From positions 363,971-427,970 of the forward strand of contig NW_006768795.1 in NCBI RefSeq assembly GCF_000204055.1: a stretch of DNA of 64,000 bases. The letters are read 5' to 3'. Below the pieces are notes generated by a model that searched no databases, had not been told where the DNA came from, and saw nothing but the letters and a program-made list of their open reading frames with translations. Origin of the DNA: Melampsora larici-populina 98AG31. Taxonomy: Eukaryota; Basidiomycota; Pucciniomycetes; Pucciniales; Melampsoraceae. Below are positions 12,204 to 23,845 of the stretch, piece by piece (position 1 is the first letter of the stretch; each line of letters starts with the position of its first letter). Position numbers and translations under genes: made by a program.

Positions 12204-12369
12204 ACTGTGTGCGCGTCATGTAACCACATGGACCGGCTTCGCATCAGTGATACAGCGGGTCGTCCGCCCGTCCAGATGAGTACCGAGAGCCATGGAAACC
12301 CGGTCGCCTCAATGTTTCTGGGGTCACCGGTGATATTTCTGTACTTTAAGCACACTCCATCGGCACTCA

Positions 12370-12851
12370 ATGGCGGACGCAAACGGCTCGACTAATGAAG
12401 AATCCACCAACGCAACCACCACTTTAACGGGGGGTACTCCCGCTGACTTCTTGAAGCAAGTCGTTGGTCACGAAGTGGTTGTGCGGCTGAACAGTGGTGT
12501 CGACTATCGTGGTCGGTCTTTTTTCTTTAGCTGTGTCTTTGATATGCTGTGGTTTCAATTGGTATCCAAATCCGAAAAAACAGAACGCTGATATGTACTC
12601 ATTCATCACTTGCAACTCCTTGGACCGACACCTCAGGCATTCTCTCCTGCTTGGATGGTTACATGAACATTGCGCTCGAGAACACGGAAGAATATGTGAA
12701 TGGGATTAAGCGGAATAGCTATGGTGATGCATTTGTACGGGGGAACAATGGTATGTAGGCGGTGGTCAGAACGTGTCATAAACCTGTTTGAGTTGTTGCT
12801 CAATTTTCCTCCTACTGTTACCCAGTTCTCTATATCAGCCGAGTCGAGTGA
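12370..12851 (+). CDS. LSM6: LSM6, U6 snRNA-associated Sm-like protein
   Basis: Three exons (12370-12511, 12637-12750, 12826-12851) joined by GT-AG introns give 93 residues. The Sm fold is clear: FLKQVVGHEVVVRLNSG (Sm1 start), DYRG split by intron 1, then LSCLDGYMNIALENTEEY (the D-G-Y-M-N-I-L core of Sm1) and YGDAFVRGNNVLYIS (Sm2, with the R-G-N RNA-binding signature). LSm6 is a ring subunit of LSm1-7 (cytoplasmic mRNA decapping and decay) and LSm2-8 (U6 snRNP in nuclear splicing). The family usually has 75-90 residues; the extra is a Thr/Asn-rich N-terminus. The gene converges on COX19 with 253 bp between stop codons. A GC-rich hAT MITE sits just upstream. Confidence 0.92.
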
Positions 12852-13104
12852 GGTGCACCACTTTCAGAAGTCCTGAAGGTGCAAGCGTGCCTAGTATTGC
12901 TATAAAGAGGACGAAGGCAATATTTCGTGTGTCCGAGACTCAGAGTACGCAAGGGCTAATCACAACTCTAGATCTTCGGGTCGCAAGGCTTCAATTCGAG
13001 ATGACGTATCATGGGTCCTTGATTGATAGACTTTTGTTGATCCTCTCTTCAATTCCCATCATGTGAATCTAGATTATGCATGGGGCATCCAATGATAATA
13101 ATCA

Positions 13105-13497
13105 TCAATCTGCTGCACTGCTTCTGACCCCTTTGTTGTCCTCCGACATCCCACCATTACCAGGAACGTCTGCCAGACCTAAATCTTCCCAATTCACGCG
13201 TGCCATCAATCCCTTCTCCATCCGACATCCTAAGTAGTTTTTACTTTCTAGTCGACATTTAGCTTGGTTTTGTTGGTAAGTTTTGAGGCAGTCGAGGTAG
13301 GTTTTCATGAAAGAAGAACAATCATGAAAGTGATCGAGTGGAAAAGAGCCTCGATCGGGAGGTGTGGCTGTGAACGAGTCTCTGGGGAGAAACAAACATG
13401 ATGTTAGAGAGCCATCAGAGAAATGCTGTCCAAGTAAGATGTAGTTCTTGTTCGTAAGTGACACATACTTTAAATTTCCAGGACGACCGAAAGACAT
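13105..13497 (-). CDS. COX19: COX19, cytochrome c oxidase assembly protein with twin CX9C
   Basis: Two exons (13469-13497 and 13105-13381) with a GT-AG intron in the tenth codon give 101 residues, close to the roughly 100 of yeast Cox19. The N-terminus MSFGRPG and the PPDRGSFPLDHFHDC block are typical. Two CX9C motifs are intact: C-SSFMKTYLD-C and C-RLESKNYLG-C, which form the disulfide-linked helical hairpin imported into the mitochondrial intermembrane space by the Mia40 pathway. Cox19 acts in copper delivery and redox steps of cytochrome c oxidase assembly. Reading straight through the intron keeps the frame open but inserts residues into the conserved N-terminus, so the spliced form is preferred. 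It is tail-to-tail with LSM6. Confidence 0.92.
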   Translation of the reverse strand: MSFGRPGNLKYVSLTNKNYILLGQHFSDGSLTSCLFLPRDSFTATPPDRGSFPLDHFHDCSSFMKTYLDCLKTYQQNQAKCRLESKNYLGCRMEKGLMARVNWEDLGLADVPGNGGMSEDNKGVRSSAAD

Positions 13498-13699
13498 GTG
13501 GAACGTGAAGGATTGAAAGGAAATAGACGGAACTGGACGATGACCTTAACTGGGTTGAAAGTGGAAACAAACAGAACTTCAGCTATAAGCAAAACTCGAT
13601 TTAAGCATATCAAAAGATCATGCATATGCATGTCCCACTCCAGACTCCTACAAACCCACAAACCTGTGCTGAGGACATCATCACATCAGTCTAGGGGTT

Positions 13700-16200
13700 G
13701 TGTGAATTGACAAATGCTGCACAAGGTCCTTTATGCATTTCACATATTTAAATATACCCCTTGGTGGATTACAAGTGATGAGCCTCTTGCTAACGGCTTG
13801 AAGTTGGGGGTTTTAAGGAAGAGCCTACAGGCAAGACTCACTAAAGCATCAACACCTTCCATTCGAATTGGTTCATGAATCATACTGCAAGTAAAAAATA
13901 TGGGCAAAGATAAGCTAGGGCCGAATCAAACAGTATCCAGATCAATTGTGAGGTTTTGTCAAAAGTAGATATGAGGATCAAAAGCTCAACTCAAACTAAG
14001 ATGACTCAGACTAATGGTAAAGAAACTATGCCATCTGGGTGAAAATGAGTAGATTATGCTTCTCGACAAGATCAACAAGAGGTCTATCTAAAAGTGCAGT
14101 GAGTCCACGACCGACGAGAGCATCTCTACACTGCTCTATGTGTCGGTCATATGGTTAGCTTTAACTCGTCCCCCAGCACAGCGTGATTTTGTGATGCTAT
14201 AGCCTTCTCTGATCATTTGATGGCTGGATGTATGTAAAAAAGCTTGATCTGAGGGAGAATTTGTAATGCAGATGAATGATAGGTTTGAAGAGCAAACCTT
14301 GGCCAATAGACTACAAACCATCTTCAAGCCTCAAAGAGTACTGCCTCTTGAGAACTCCTTGTCCTGACATTTTCCAAGGCATTTATAAGTTTATGGGATA
14401 CAATAATTGATCTCATATTTAGACTATAAACCAGATGCAAGGCCCCAATGACTCTTCAACTGTGTTCAATACGGGTCCACAGACAAATTGGTAGTTCAAG
14501 ATTTCTGTGTAGAGGTCTGGAGGTAAGAAAAGGTGGTGCACCTTGAGGTGTTGACCCTCGTAACTAGCCTCTGGAGGCCCTTCACTTGCGCCAGAAATGG
14601 GGTTCATGTGCTGACATAGCACTCAAGCCGCAGTAGCCAAACAGCGTGTAGTCAACTTTTTTCCTGCGCATATGTGGCTCCAGTCAAGCTACGCAAAAAA
14701 GTCAGTGACTCTCACTACACATCGTCTTGTGAATTTCTAAAAAGTATAGGGACTTCTCTCATGTCTTGAGGACTACTGCAGTAGTTTCAAGGAAGGTTCT
14801 CTCCATACTTCCTCAATCTCAATATATTTGGACAACTAGATCTCAAGAATCATATGTGAATCAACTTTTAGAATCCAACCAGTATTTGTCCATAGAAAAA
14901 ACCCTTGAAGGTGCATATTCAGCTAGTTTGAACTGTTGGACTACCATCCATAAATATTGAAGGTTGACTTTGTCATTTTACATCTAAGGCTTTCGAGCAA
15001 AGCGTTGTGCGAAGGGTGCTTGTTGACCCATTCTATCACATCATATTCAAAGTGTGCTTTGGTAAAGCAAAGAAAATATGGCCATTTTTCCAGTGATATC
15101 AATTGGCACATATCTCCCATGATTAGCAGTGGCACCCATAGCAAGAAAATAAACAAGGAAGGAATTAAAAACCAAAAGGTACGTGGCGATAGGCCAAAGT
15201 CTCTTCCCTTCCAAGATGTGGTGAAATGCAGGCTTTTCTAGCGGTTCAGCAGCTGCATACCTAAAACCTTGAAGTATACCAACAGGAATGGCTTTTCAAC
15301 CGAATCCAAAGCTTGTAGTATCCCAGACTGGTGACCTTGGCAGAGTGAATGACGAGAATTTATGGATTTGTCAGAGTCATAGAAGGATCATACTGTTCCG
15401 CTTTTCGAGGTCAAAGGATCATATACACTTTGATTGGGAATTGATAGCTTCGTTGGAGATGCGCTTAGCAAGATAGATTCCCCTTTGATTGTGATCTTTG
15501 TGGTACGCACTGAGTCTGTGTACCTTGAGCCTCAGAGGGCCTCGCCTTTGAAGACTAAAATACCATGGTACTGAACATCAAATGGTCCTCTTCACCCGGG
15601 ATTGGGGGCTTGGTGGACTGGTTTCTTGGTCCAATCATGTCATCTCATGGCACTCCCAAACATGTATAAGTGAGGTGAAGAAATATTCTCTTTCACGATT
15701 TGACTCCAGCTGAAAGTTTATTTGGTCTGGCATAGCTGTCCAGGCTAACACAATCCATTTTGAAGGGTTCAGTATCGCTTGGTGACAATTTGATCGGTGA
15801 AAGTGATGAAGTGGTGACGCACTACGATCATTAGTCCCCCTATCAACCGACTTCTTGATGGACTTTTTTAAAAATAGAAGTCTACAGTTGCTGCCTTTGG
15901 AATCCATGAAGAATTCGTACACCATCATTTTTCATTTCATCTTCACCAAGGCGTGATGCAACGTTATTGGTGTTGATAATCTTCTTCGATTGCATATAGG
16001 TTTCATGTCAGCTTCGTTCTTCGATTGCATATATATCTCTTGTAAGCTTCGAGTCTAATTCTTTTCTTACCCCAATCTGACTTCTTGAGCATCATCAGTA
16101 CATACGAAGTTTAAGCGATCGATTGCCTCGAAAACCCTGGATTCAAGCTCGATTGCAATTTTCAACTTCTCACAGGCGTATCCGTCTTGACGCGAGAGCT
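13700..16200 (-). other. Possible decayed or unrecognised coding segments, otherwise gene-free
   Basis: No gene can be supported fully. Several minus-strand stretches look weakly coding: about 15635-15928 (starts MMVYEFFMDSKGSN), 14941-15156 (hydrophobic start FIFLLWVPLLIMGD, then EYDVIEWVNKHPSHN) and 14419-14622. They need frame changes and have no family signature I recognise. A diverged or pseudogenised multi-exon gene on the minus strand is possible. A short direct duplication (CTTCGATTGCATATA, about 15985 and 16020) lies near the right end. Confidence 0.25.
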
Positions 16201-18421
16201 ATCAACTTGCTATTTTGATAGAAAACCAGATAGAGAACCACATTATTGTTCTTGATCATATCTCATCATCTTAAAATCATCCTTCATTTTCCTTTCTTTT
16301 TATCCTTTCTGTTTTCAAGACTCAGAATTCGACCCAAAAGAAGATTACTTGTACCTCAAACCCTTGCGTGTTGCTCACTTTCGTTCACTTTAACCAAACA
16401 AACACCCTACTTTCATCTTTGTTCTTCTGTGGCTTTTACTTCCAAGACAACGACGAAAGGCCGGTCCTTTTTCTCCTGATTTAACTTGCTTCACACAACG
16501 GCCCTTGAGAACCCTAACTAGCCTGGACTTCATCAGAAAAACAAATAGAGGTGTGTGTGATTTGGTTACCTTGGAGTATATTTCAGATAGTACTTAGTTT
16601 TGATGTGATGCTCATGGTACCTCCTTATTACCCTCTACTTCAATAGTCAATCATTCTCTTTGGTTTTTTAGCTTTAAACATTTGTGATCGGTTTGATCGA
16701 ATCAATTTTTCACCTTTATCGGCTTGATTGTGTAAGTCTCAACGTTAGTTTTGCATCCTTTCTGTCCATGATTATGTCAATTTTCGTCTTTTATATGCAT
16801 CCATCAGTTTATTTGGTATCTTGATCGCTTCATATCACTTGCGCTGACCGCGGAATGAGGCTGATTTTCATCAGCCACGGCAAGACGTTCTGAAGCAGGA
16901 CTTATAAGCCCGATTTGTGATGACTAAACAACTCATTCAAACAGAAAAGTTGGAATGTATCACCGGACTAGATCTGCTTTGTATTCTTTGATTTGAAGTT
17001 CATGATCTATCTGAACTGTCCTGGATCCGTCCAGCATTTACTTTGATCGATGTGATTAATTTTCCATGATTTTTTTGAGCTTAAGCTAAGACTTAATCCA
17101 AATATAAACTTGATTTTACTCAAACCGTCCCAACACGTTCTTATTGCATTTATCATTTCACACTGCTCACCCCACCGTTTCCTTCAAGTTCTTTACTTCG
17201 CCCTTCTTTCTAAGAATCAGATCTCGATTTATCACATCCATCTATCCAAGTTAGTCCATAGATACACAGAAGCTTAGTAATCCTTTTTACAGGACAACAG
17301 AAGTTAAACTCATTCTTACATACAGTTGACTTGTAAGCTGTATTACTGTAACCTTGATTGACTTGTTGAGACTTGGTTGAATTTCAAACCCATCCTATTG
17401 AATTCAATCTTCTACTGCATTCTCTATTTGATTCCCTTCTTCTAATTTTTTTTTTACATCTTAAATTAATTTTCCCAGTCCCTGTTAAGATTTCTCAGCT
17501 ATCAATCATCTCCTTCGATTGCGACTTGTTTTGTGTGTGCTTCACTAACTTCTGCGGCGGCGCCTCAAATCAAATCCGCTTGAAATTTGAACTACAGCCT
17601 GATCGAGACTCACTTGACCTTGTTTTAGTGCGATTTTAAACTGAAAAATAGTTTTCTTTTTTTTTTAAAAAATTTGGTACAGATATAAATTCATCATCTC
17701 ATTTTTTTTTTCATTTTCCCCTTTCCTCCTCTTACTTCGACTCCTTTACCCTTTTTCAGCTCTCAACCTGATTTTCCTCCCTTATTCTTCATTTATACAA
17801 TACAAAAAATATTATTTCGATCCTTTCACCAATTTCATTATTATTATTTACATCATCTGATTTGATTCATTAAAACCCACTCATCTCTCTTGTTTTCCTT
17901 TTTTCCGATTGTCTTCAGCTACCTCGCTCTAGCTCAACCTTGCGCTTCCATTGGTTCTTTCTCAATCTTCGTCTATCTTCCAACTCGCACACCACTAATC
18001 CCTGTGGACTCTTTCGATTGTGTTCATTCGCCAACAACCATCAAACTTCAATCGATCTCTGTACCTTCTTCAACCAACGGCTTTTCAAATCATCTCTCCG
18101 GTCGTATTATTACTTTTTTTTTATTAGACGTCACATATCTACTCTCCTTTGTTCTCGTTTTCTTTCGCAGTTGATATACTTCTTTCAACACTCAATTATC
18201 GAAACCAACCAACGTTGTCTTAATCTCACTTTTTGTTTCTCATTGAAATCTTTGATTTGCCTGTTGCATCTATCACTTCATTCTTTTACCAGCTTCACTT
18301 CAAACTTATCATCCTTTGGCCTGTTCAACAAACTTTTGTCGCTGTTTTCTGCATTTGCTCCATCGATTGATTCGCTCATCAGCCTTTCGGCCCTCAACCC
18401 TACCAGCTATTTACATCCATC
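16201..18421 (+). promoter_or_regulatory. Long CT-rich leader/promoter region upstream of the 18422 gene
   Basis: About 2.2 kb before the ATG at 18422 is strongly pyrimidine-rich on the plus strand, with many TTTC, CTTTT, TTCAATC and TCATC runs, especially 17390-18420. Pyrimidine-rich tracts are usual around transcription starts of strongly expressed fungal genes. Several frames run through it (for example 17940-18569, Ser/Phe/Leu-rich) but look like translations of CT-rich leader. The region may also contain one or more 5'-UTR introns; I cannot place the transcription start. Confidence 0.4.
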
Positions 18422-19985
18422 ATGTCAACCGAGCTTTACTACACTGTTTCCAACAACAACCAACCTGCACCCGATTCGATGTCTTACGCTTCGGATCACA
18501 ATGCCTATGGCCATGGACTTCGTCGAGGGCAATCTCAACAACAGTCCAGCTACGCACCTGCTGCTATGAATATGTATCAACAGCAACAACTTCAAGCTGC
18601 TCTGTATCAACAACAGCAACTTGAGTTTGCTCAGCAACAGGCTCAACTTGAGATGCACCTTCAACTCGAGCAAATGCGACTTCAGAATTTAGCGTCAGTA
18701 CACATGCCTCATGAGTTTATCATTTTAGAACGTCCCGCTGATACTTGGCTTTTACCTCTACAGTCTTCAAGAGCAAATTATGGTGGGCCAGGTCCGGGCT
18801 CATCAACAAGCCCAAGCTCAGGCTCAGGCCGAACAACTTCGTGGTGGTTTTCATGCCGCTCGAAATGCTCCTGCCGGTGGTCGTCTCAACTTCACTCACT
18901 CTCAGGGCGGTATCTTTGCTGAACGTGCTTTAGCTCGACGACAACAAGCCGAAGCTGATGCGCTTTATGCTCGATTTCATCCTAACGAGCAAGAAGAAGA
19001 TGACCTCTTGCAAGATTTGCCTTCTCATGTCCAACGAGGATCGGCTGATCGCGGTCAATCCTTGACTCCCCCTGCGTTGGTCTTCTCCAAACCGGATGAA
19101 GCCTTCCCAGTCTTGGCTTCGTCGGCTGCTGCGACCATCACCCCAGCTAGTACCTCACCCAAAGTCACGAGCAAGTCTCACCAACACACAGACTCCGACT
19201 CCTCTGCTTCCACCGTTGGATCTCTCTCTTCGTTCACCACTCGCTCCCTTCAAAACTCTGAGTGTGACAATCACGAAGGTGAATCGAAGCCAGACAAAGC
19301 TACTCCCCCCAAGAAAAAGTTTTCCGAGGTAGTCAAAGCCAGTGCGGCCAAAGTCGCTCCTGCCGCTTCGAAGTCTGCTATTTCAGTCAACACCACTGCT
19401 CCTCCAAAACTAAACCCGTTCTCCTCTGTCTTCGTTCCCGGATCGGCCTCATCTACGAACAGCAGTCCCAAGCAAAGTGGTGTTGAGAAGTCTGCCCGCT
19501 CTTCACCTACTGCCACCGCCACTAATTCGCCAGCACCTGCAAGCGCTGCCTCGACCCCGGCTGCCTCCCCTCCTGCTTTATTATATCGGGCTGTACGATC
19601 CAAGTCGCCACCTGGTAGCGCTTCCAACACGACCCGTGCACCCGCTGCTAGATCGGTTTCCAACTCTTTACCGGCCGTAGTTCTCGGTGCGATGCCCGTC
19701 CGACAACCCAGAGGTCCAGCAGCTGAGGCCGAACTAACTAATCAAAATTTCGCTACTCGCATTCGCAAAAGGGCCATCAAGGCTCTCGGTGCCAGACCCT
19801 CGCCTTCACCTACCCCTACCCAGTTTCAATTCCATCCTCAAATCTTTGAGAACACGATGATTCAACCTCAACAACAATACTTGGACATTGGAGAAACTGG
19901 ACTTCATCATGGAATGATGTCACCAGGCCTTGCACAACTTATGGCAGCTGCTCGAGCTCGTGAGGAGAGATTTGTGGGTTACTGA
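18422..19985 (+). CDS. Gln-rich, Ser/Pro/Ala-rich basidiomycete-type protein, unknown function
   Basis: Two exons (18422-18693 and 18764-19985) with a phase-2 GT-AG intron give 497 residues. Residues about 35-90 are a polyglutamine-rich coiled region (MNMYQQQQLQAAL, LYQQQQLEFAQQQAQLEM). A short ordered-looking block follows (RGGFHAARNAPAGGRLNF, GGIFAERALARRQQAEADAL), then DDLLQDLPSHVQRGS, a long Ser/Thr/Pro/Ala-rich disordered stretch with PKKKFSEVVKASAAK, and a conserved-looking end LTNQNFATRIRKRAIKAL. The ATG choice follows the end of the pyrimidine-rich leader and the immediate start of codon-biased sequence. Similar low-complexity proteins with an NFA-R-R-K-AI tail motif occur in other basidiomycetes as I recall, but I know no function. 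The composition would fit an RNA-binding or scaffold protein; this is only inference. Confidence 0.7.
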
Positions 19986-22247
19986 AGCCTAAGATGGTTT
20001 TTTTTTGTCTTGTGGGCTTTTCTCATGTGTATATTACGATGAGTTTGATTTTTTAATGAGGTTTTTGTCTTCCCCCCCCGCCTTTTACTCTTGTGTGTGT
20101 GTGTGTTGCTCAACTCCTTTTCAATTTTGTTTTGTGCGTGTACTTTTTTTTTTATATGGAGATGAGATGATATACACCTCTGTGATCATAAAACCCATTG
20201 TTCTTTTGTGAGTTTGATATGACCGAAAGATGATAAAACCAGAAAAATCTATATATATGTTGTCCTCTCGATTACCGCTGCCAGCGCGATTGATTGGAGG
20301 CATTAGGCGCTGAAAGATTTCACACTTTACTGCTCTGTGCACATCCCACTCATTGGTCTATATCCCCTTACTCGCATCCAACTGGCTTTACAGCACACTA
20401 ATACCTCTTTAGGCCAGCACAAGTGAACTTGCTCCAATGTCACTATCTAATACGGCATCTTTGCTCATAACAATACACTCAAGTTGCCATTGGCCAGAAA
20501 TTACCATGACTAAGAACAATGCTTTCTGATCAACATTACTTGAAGTGACAAGCTTTCATCTCAAGCTTCCATCAACTTTGATCATTCTTTGCTTATTGGT
20601 ATCATACATGTTGAGGCAACCTGCTTGTGTTTCTTTTATTTTAGAAAAGGGTCTTTATCGCCTTTTGAAGAAGCCAAAGACTTCTGTTACCCAAGGTTGT
20701 AAATTTAGCAAATGAGAAATAGTTTAAGAAGAAAACTGAAAGTAAATTGATTTTTTCGTATCACGGTATGATCATCTTTACTCCCAAGAAACCATATCCC
20801 TCTTAAGATTGACATATTATTTGCTTTTTCATACAAATCAAGTTAAGATGAATTTTCTTAACTTTTGTTGATTCTACGTACCACCACATACCCATCATAC
20901 ATATTTGTTTACCTTTTAGAGTACAGTGAAGAATGAAAAAATGTGCAATTGTTAGAAACTTGTAGGGCAAGTTTTGAGAGCCATTGAGATGATTGATTGA
21001 GAGATTGTTGGAGAGATTCATGACTGATGGTATTATTCTTGGCAATAAGTTTTTCTTTGTATTACTATTAATAAAGAAATGTGATGAGATTCAGATTACT
21101 TGAAGATATTCAAGTTTTTTGAAGTGTACCAAAACAAAAAAAGTGAATGGGTCTTGAGATTAGTTTGATGAAAGGCTTTGAACTTTAATTCCAAGGTGAA
21201 TTTAAGAAATCATGAGCAAAAAGAAGAGCTAAAATGAAATGTTTTCTAGATCAAAAACAAAACATAAATGAGATTAGTTTAAGAATTAAATCTTGATTCT
21301 TTTTTTGAAGATGTGTAGAAAGTATCCAAAAAAATCAATTTTGATCTTAATGAAATCTTTGATTAATTGATGAACAAGTATGGAAAGTTATTTAAATCAT
21401 GAATGATAATGGATAGATGAATTGTCAAAAATAAATTGGTAGAATTTGGCTTCTTTGAAAAAACTAGGCCCCAATTGAAACAAGTGAGATTTCTTGATCC
21501 TTGCTACTAGTTACCTACTTTGTGGAAAACCTAACCAACCATCCATCAGACTCTCAGGTTCTACCCAGGACCATCTCAAAGCTCAAACTGATGACAAAAT
21601 CTGTGTCATGTTGATGAGTGTTTGGTCACACAACTTGATAGTTGGTGTGAGGCACACATTTTGGAATCAACAAGATAATGGCACTTAGATTTGGCTATCT
21701 GGGATCCTACATACATGGATTCGTTGATAAGGTTAATGAAGGGTTATAAGAAAAATGTTTTCAAAGAATCAGGGTTTGATATTTGATTCTAAAGAATATA
21801 TATATATATATATAGCATTCCTTGTGAAAAAAACACCTTTTTAACCAAGTGGTTCATAAACCAAATTACATTTTTTTTGAAAAACCCTTTAAATGGGGTT
21901 TTGATTGACCAGGTTTTTTTTAAAGGAAATGAAAGGAAAGTGTAGTGACGATGTCCATTTCGCGCTCATACTATTCAATTGGTTCTTCATCAGCTTCTTT
22001 GAAATGAAGAAGTTTAGAATTTGTAAAGTCTTGCCATTGGCTAAATGCACAATCAGTTTTGAAAGTCCAGGTATGGGTTCAAAGCCTCAAAAACCTTTAT
22101 TACACCATAACGCATAAGGTTACGTATGCGATTTCAAGTTCCAATGAGTGTAATCTGATCTGATCAAACCATTCGTCATCGATCGACTTTCTAAACCAAA
22201 CCTCAACTTCACCACACCTCAAACATCCGAATCAACCTTCTCAAAAA
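19986..22247. other. AT-rich intergenic region
   Basis: The first 250 bp are probably the 3' UTR of the upstream gene (T-rich, with a GTGTGTGTGTGTG run near 20093). The remainder is AT-rich with no supported frame. A TA microsatellite lies at about 21797-21816. The last 150 bp (about 22100-22247), with ACCACACC and CTCAAACATCC words, probably form the leader of the proteasome gene. Confidence 0.5.
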
Positions 22248-23461
22248 ATGGCATCAGGTGGATCGTATAGTTTCTCACTTACCACTTTCTCTCCTTCAGG
22301 TAAATTAGTTCAAATCGAACACGCTTTAGCAGCTGTTTCGGCTGGTACTTCAAGTCTTGGTATTAAAGGTTAGAAACATTTACTTCTTTTTTATATCATT
22401 CATCTTCTAAAAGTCATTGATTGTTTTTTTTGTTTTTTTTATTATGGGGGGATATAGCTACAAATGGGGTAGTCATTGCAACCGAAAAGAAAACTTCTTC
22501 AATTTTGGTTGATGATAGTATGATTGAAAAAGTTACAAGTATTTGTCCTAATATTGGAATGGTTTATTCAGGTAAATTAGAAATTCATTCATAAACGTTT
22601 TTCTCGGAACAAACAAAAAAAGGATTAAGTTTTGATTACTGATTGATTTGATTTGATTTTTTTGGTGATTTTGAAAAAAGGTATGGGACCTGATTATAGG
22701 ATCTTAGTGACTAGAGCTAGAAAAATTGCTCAATCTTATTGGAAAGTAAATCATTTGATTTAAGTTTCTAAACAAAACAATTCATTCACGTTGTTGATTT
22801 TGAGTTTTTGGATTGATTTTGATTGATTTTTAAATGAAGATTTATGGTGAATATCCACCTACAAGATTATTAACTCAAGAAATCGCTACTGTAATGCAAG
22901 AAGCTACTCAATCAGGGTACCACAATTTCTCTTGGTTCCTAAGATTGATGAAAGAAAAACTAATGGTTTTGGTTTTGTATTTGGTGGTTGTTCCGATAGA
23001 GGTGTCAGACCATTTGGAGTTTCATTACTTATAGCAGGATGGGATGAACAAAGAGGTTCAACACTTTATCAAGTAGATCCAAGTGGAAGTTTTTGGCCAT
23101 GGAAAGCCAGTGCGATTGGCAAGAATATGGTGAATGGAAAGACATTTTTAGAAAAAAGGTAAACAAAAGCCCCCCGCCCGTGTGAAAAGAAAAAAACTCA
23201 AGTTTGAAATTGATAAGCTAAAGTTGATTTTTGGTTTGGACGTTTAGATATAATGATGATCTTTCATTAGATGACGCGATTCATACGGCAATTTTGACAC
23301 TTAAAGAAGGATTCGAAGGACAAATGACGGAAAAGACGATTGAGATTGGAGTGATTGGTACGGTGGGAGTAGGAGCTGATACTGTTGAACGTAAAGATGG
23401 ATCTAAGGCTGTGTTTAGAAAATTAAGTGAAACTGAAGTGAAAGATTTCTTATCACTTTAG
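22248..23461 (+). CDS. PRE8: 20S proteasome subunit alpha type 2 (Pre8/PSMA2)
   Basis: Six exons (22248-22368, 22458-22571, 22681-22745, 22840-22916, 23000-23158, 23248-23461) with canonical GT-AG introns give 249 residues, the family's usual length (about 250). The alpha-subunit N-terminal signature [20 protein letters not shown] is present, followed by [32 protein letters not shown] and [16 protein letters not shown], and near the end [13 protein letters not shown]. The pattern fits alpha2. This non-catalytic subunit forms part of the outer heptameric ring that gates the 20S core and docks the 19S cap, in nucleus and cytosol. Exon joins were chosen so that TQSG-GVRPFG and EKR-YNDD read through. 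The next gene starts 384 bp downstream on the same strand. Confidence 0.93.
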
Positions 23462-23845
23462 ATGTTTAGAATTCAAAACACAAAACACACAAGCTTTACA
23501 TGATGGGTTTTTCAATGATTTGGTTTTTTTGGTTGGGTGTGAAAGAGATGAAGGGTTTGAAATGTAATTTAAAAGATTAGTTTATGATTTACAACGTGAG
23601 CATGAGTGTTAGTGTGAGGATGATTGAGAAGAGAAAGGCTCAATAAAGTTCAATGAAGCCTATTTATGGCCATTGATGAGTTGAAGATGACGAATGATCA
23701 GAGTGAATCGAATTGGTGAAAGGGCCTGAGTTGTTTAGCTTTGAAATGTAGTTTGATAGACTGCAGTTTGGTTGAATGCAGTTTGATAGTAAATGAATTG
23801 AAATTTTAAAAGAAACACTTTCAACCAAAACAAAAAAAGAAAAGG

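Noticed and set aside
17940..18569. 209-residue frame upstream of and overlapping the 18422 gene
   Set aside because: Ser/Phe/Leu/Thr-rich translation of a CT-rich leader; no domain, and it overlaps the codon-biased gene in another frame.
19271..19663. 130-residue minus-strand frame
   Set aside because: Antisense of the Ser/Thr/Pro/Ala-rich exon; Ala/Gly/Glu composition is what antisense of such codons gives.
21797..21816. TA dinucleotide run as a regulatory element
   Set aside because: A plain microsatellite with no adjacent gene start.
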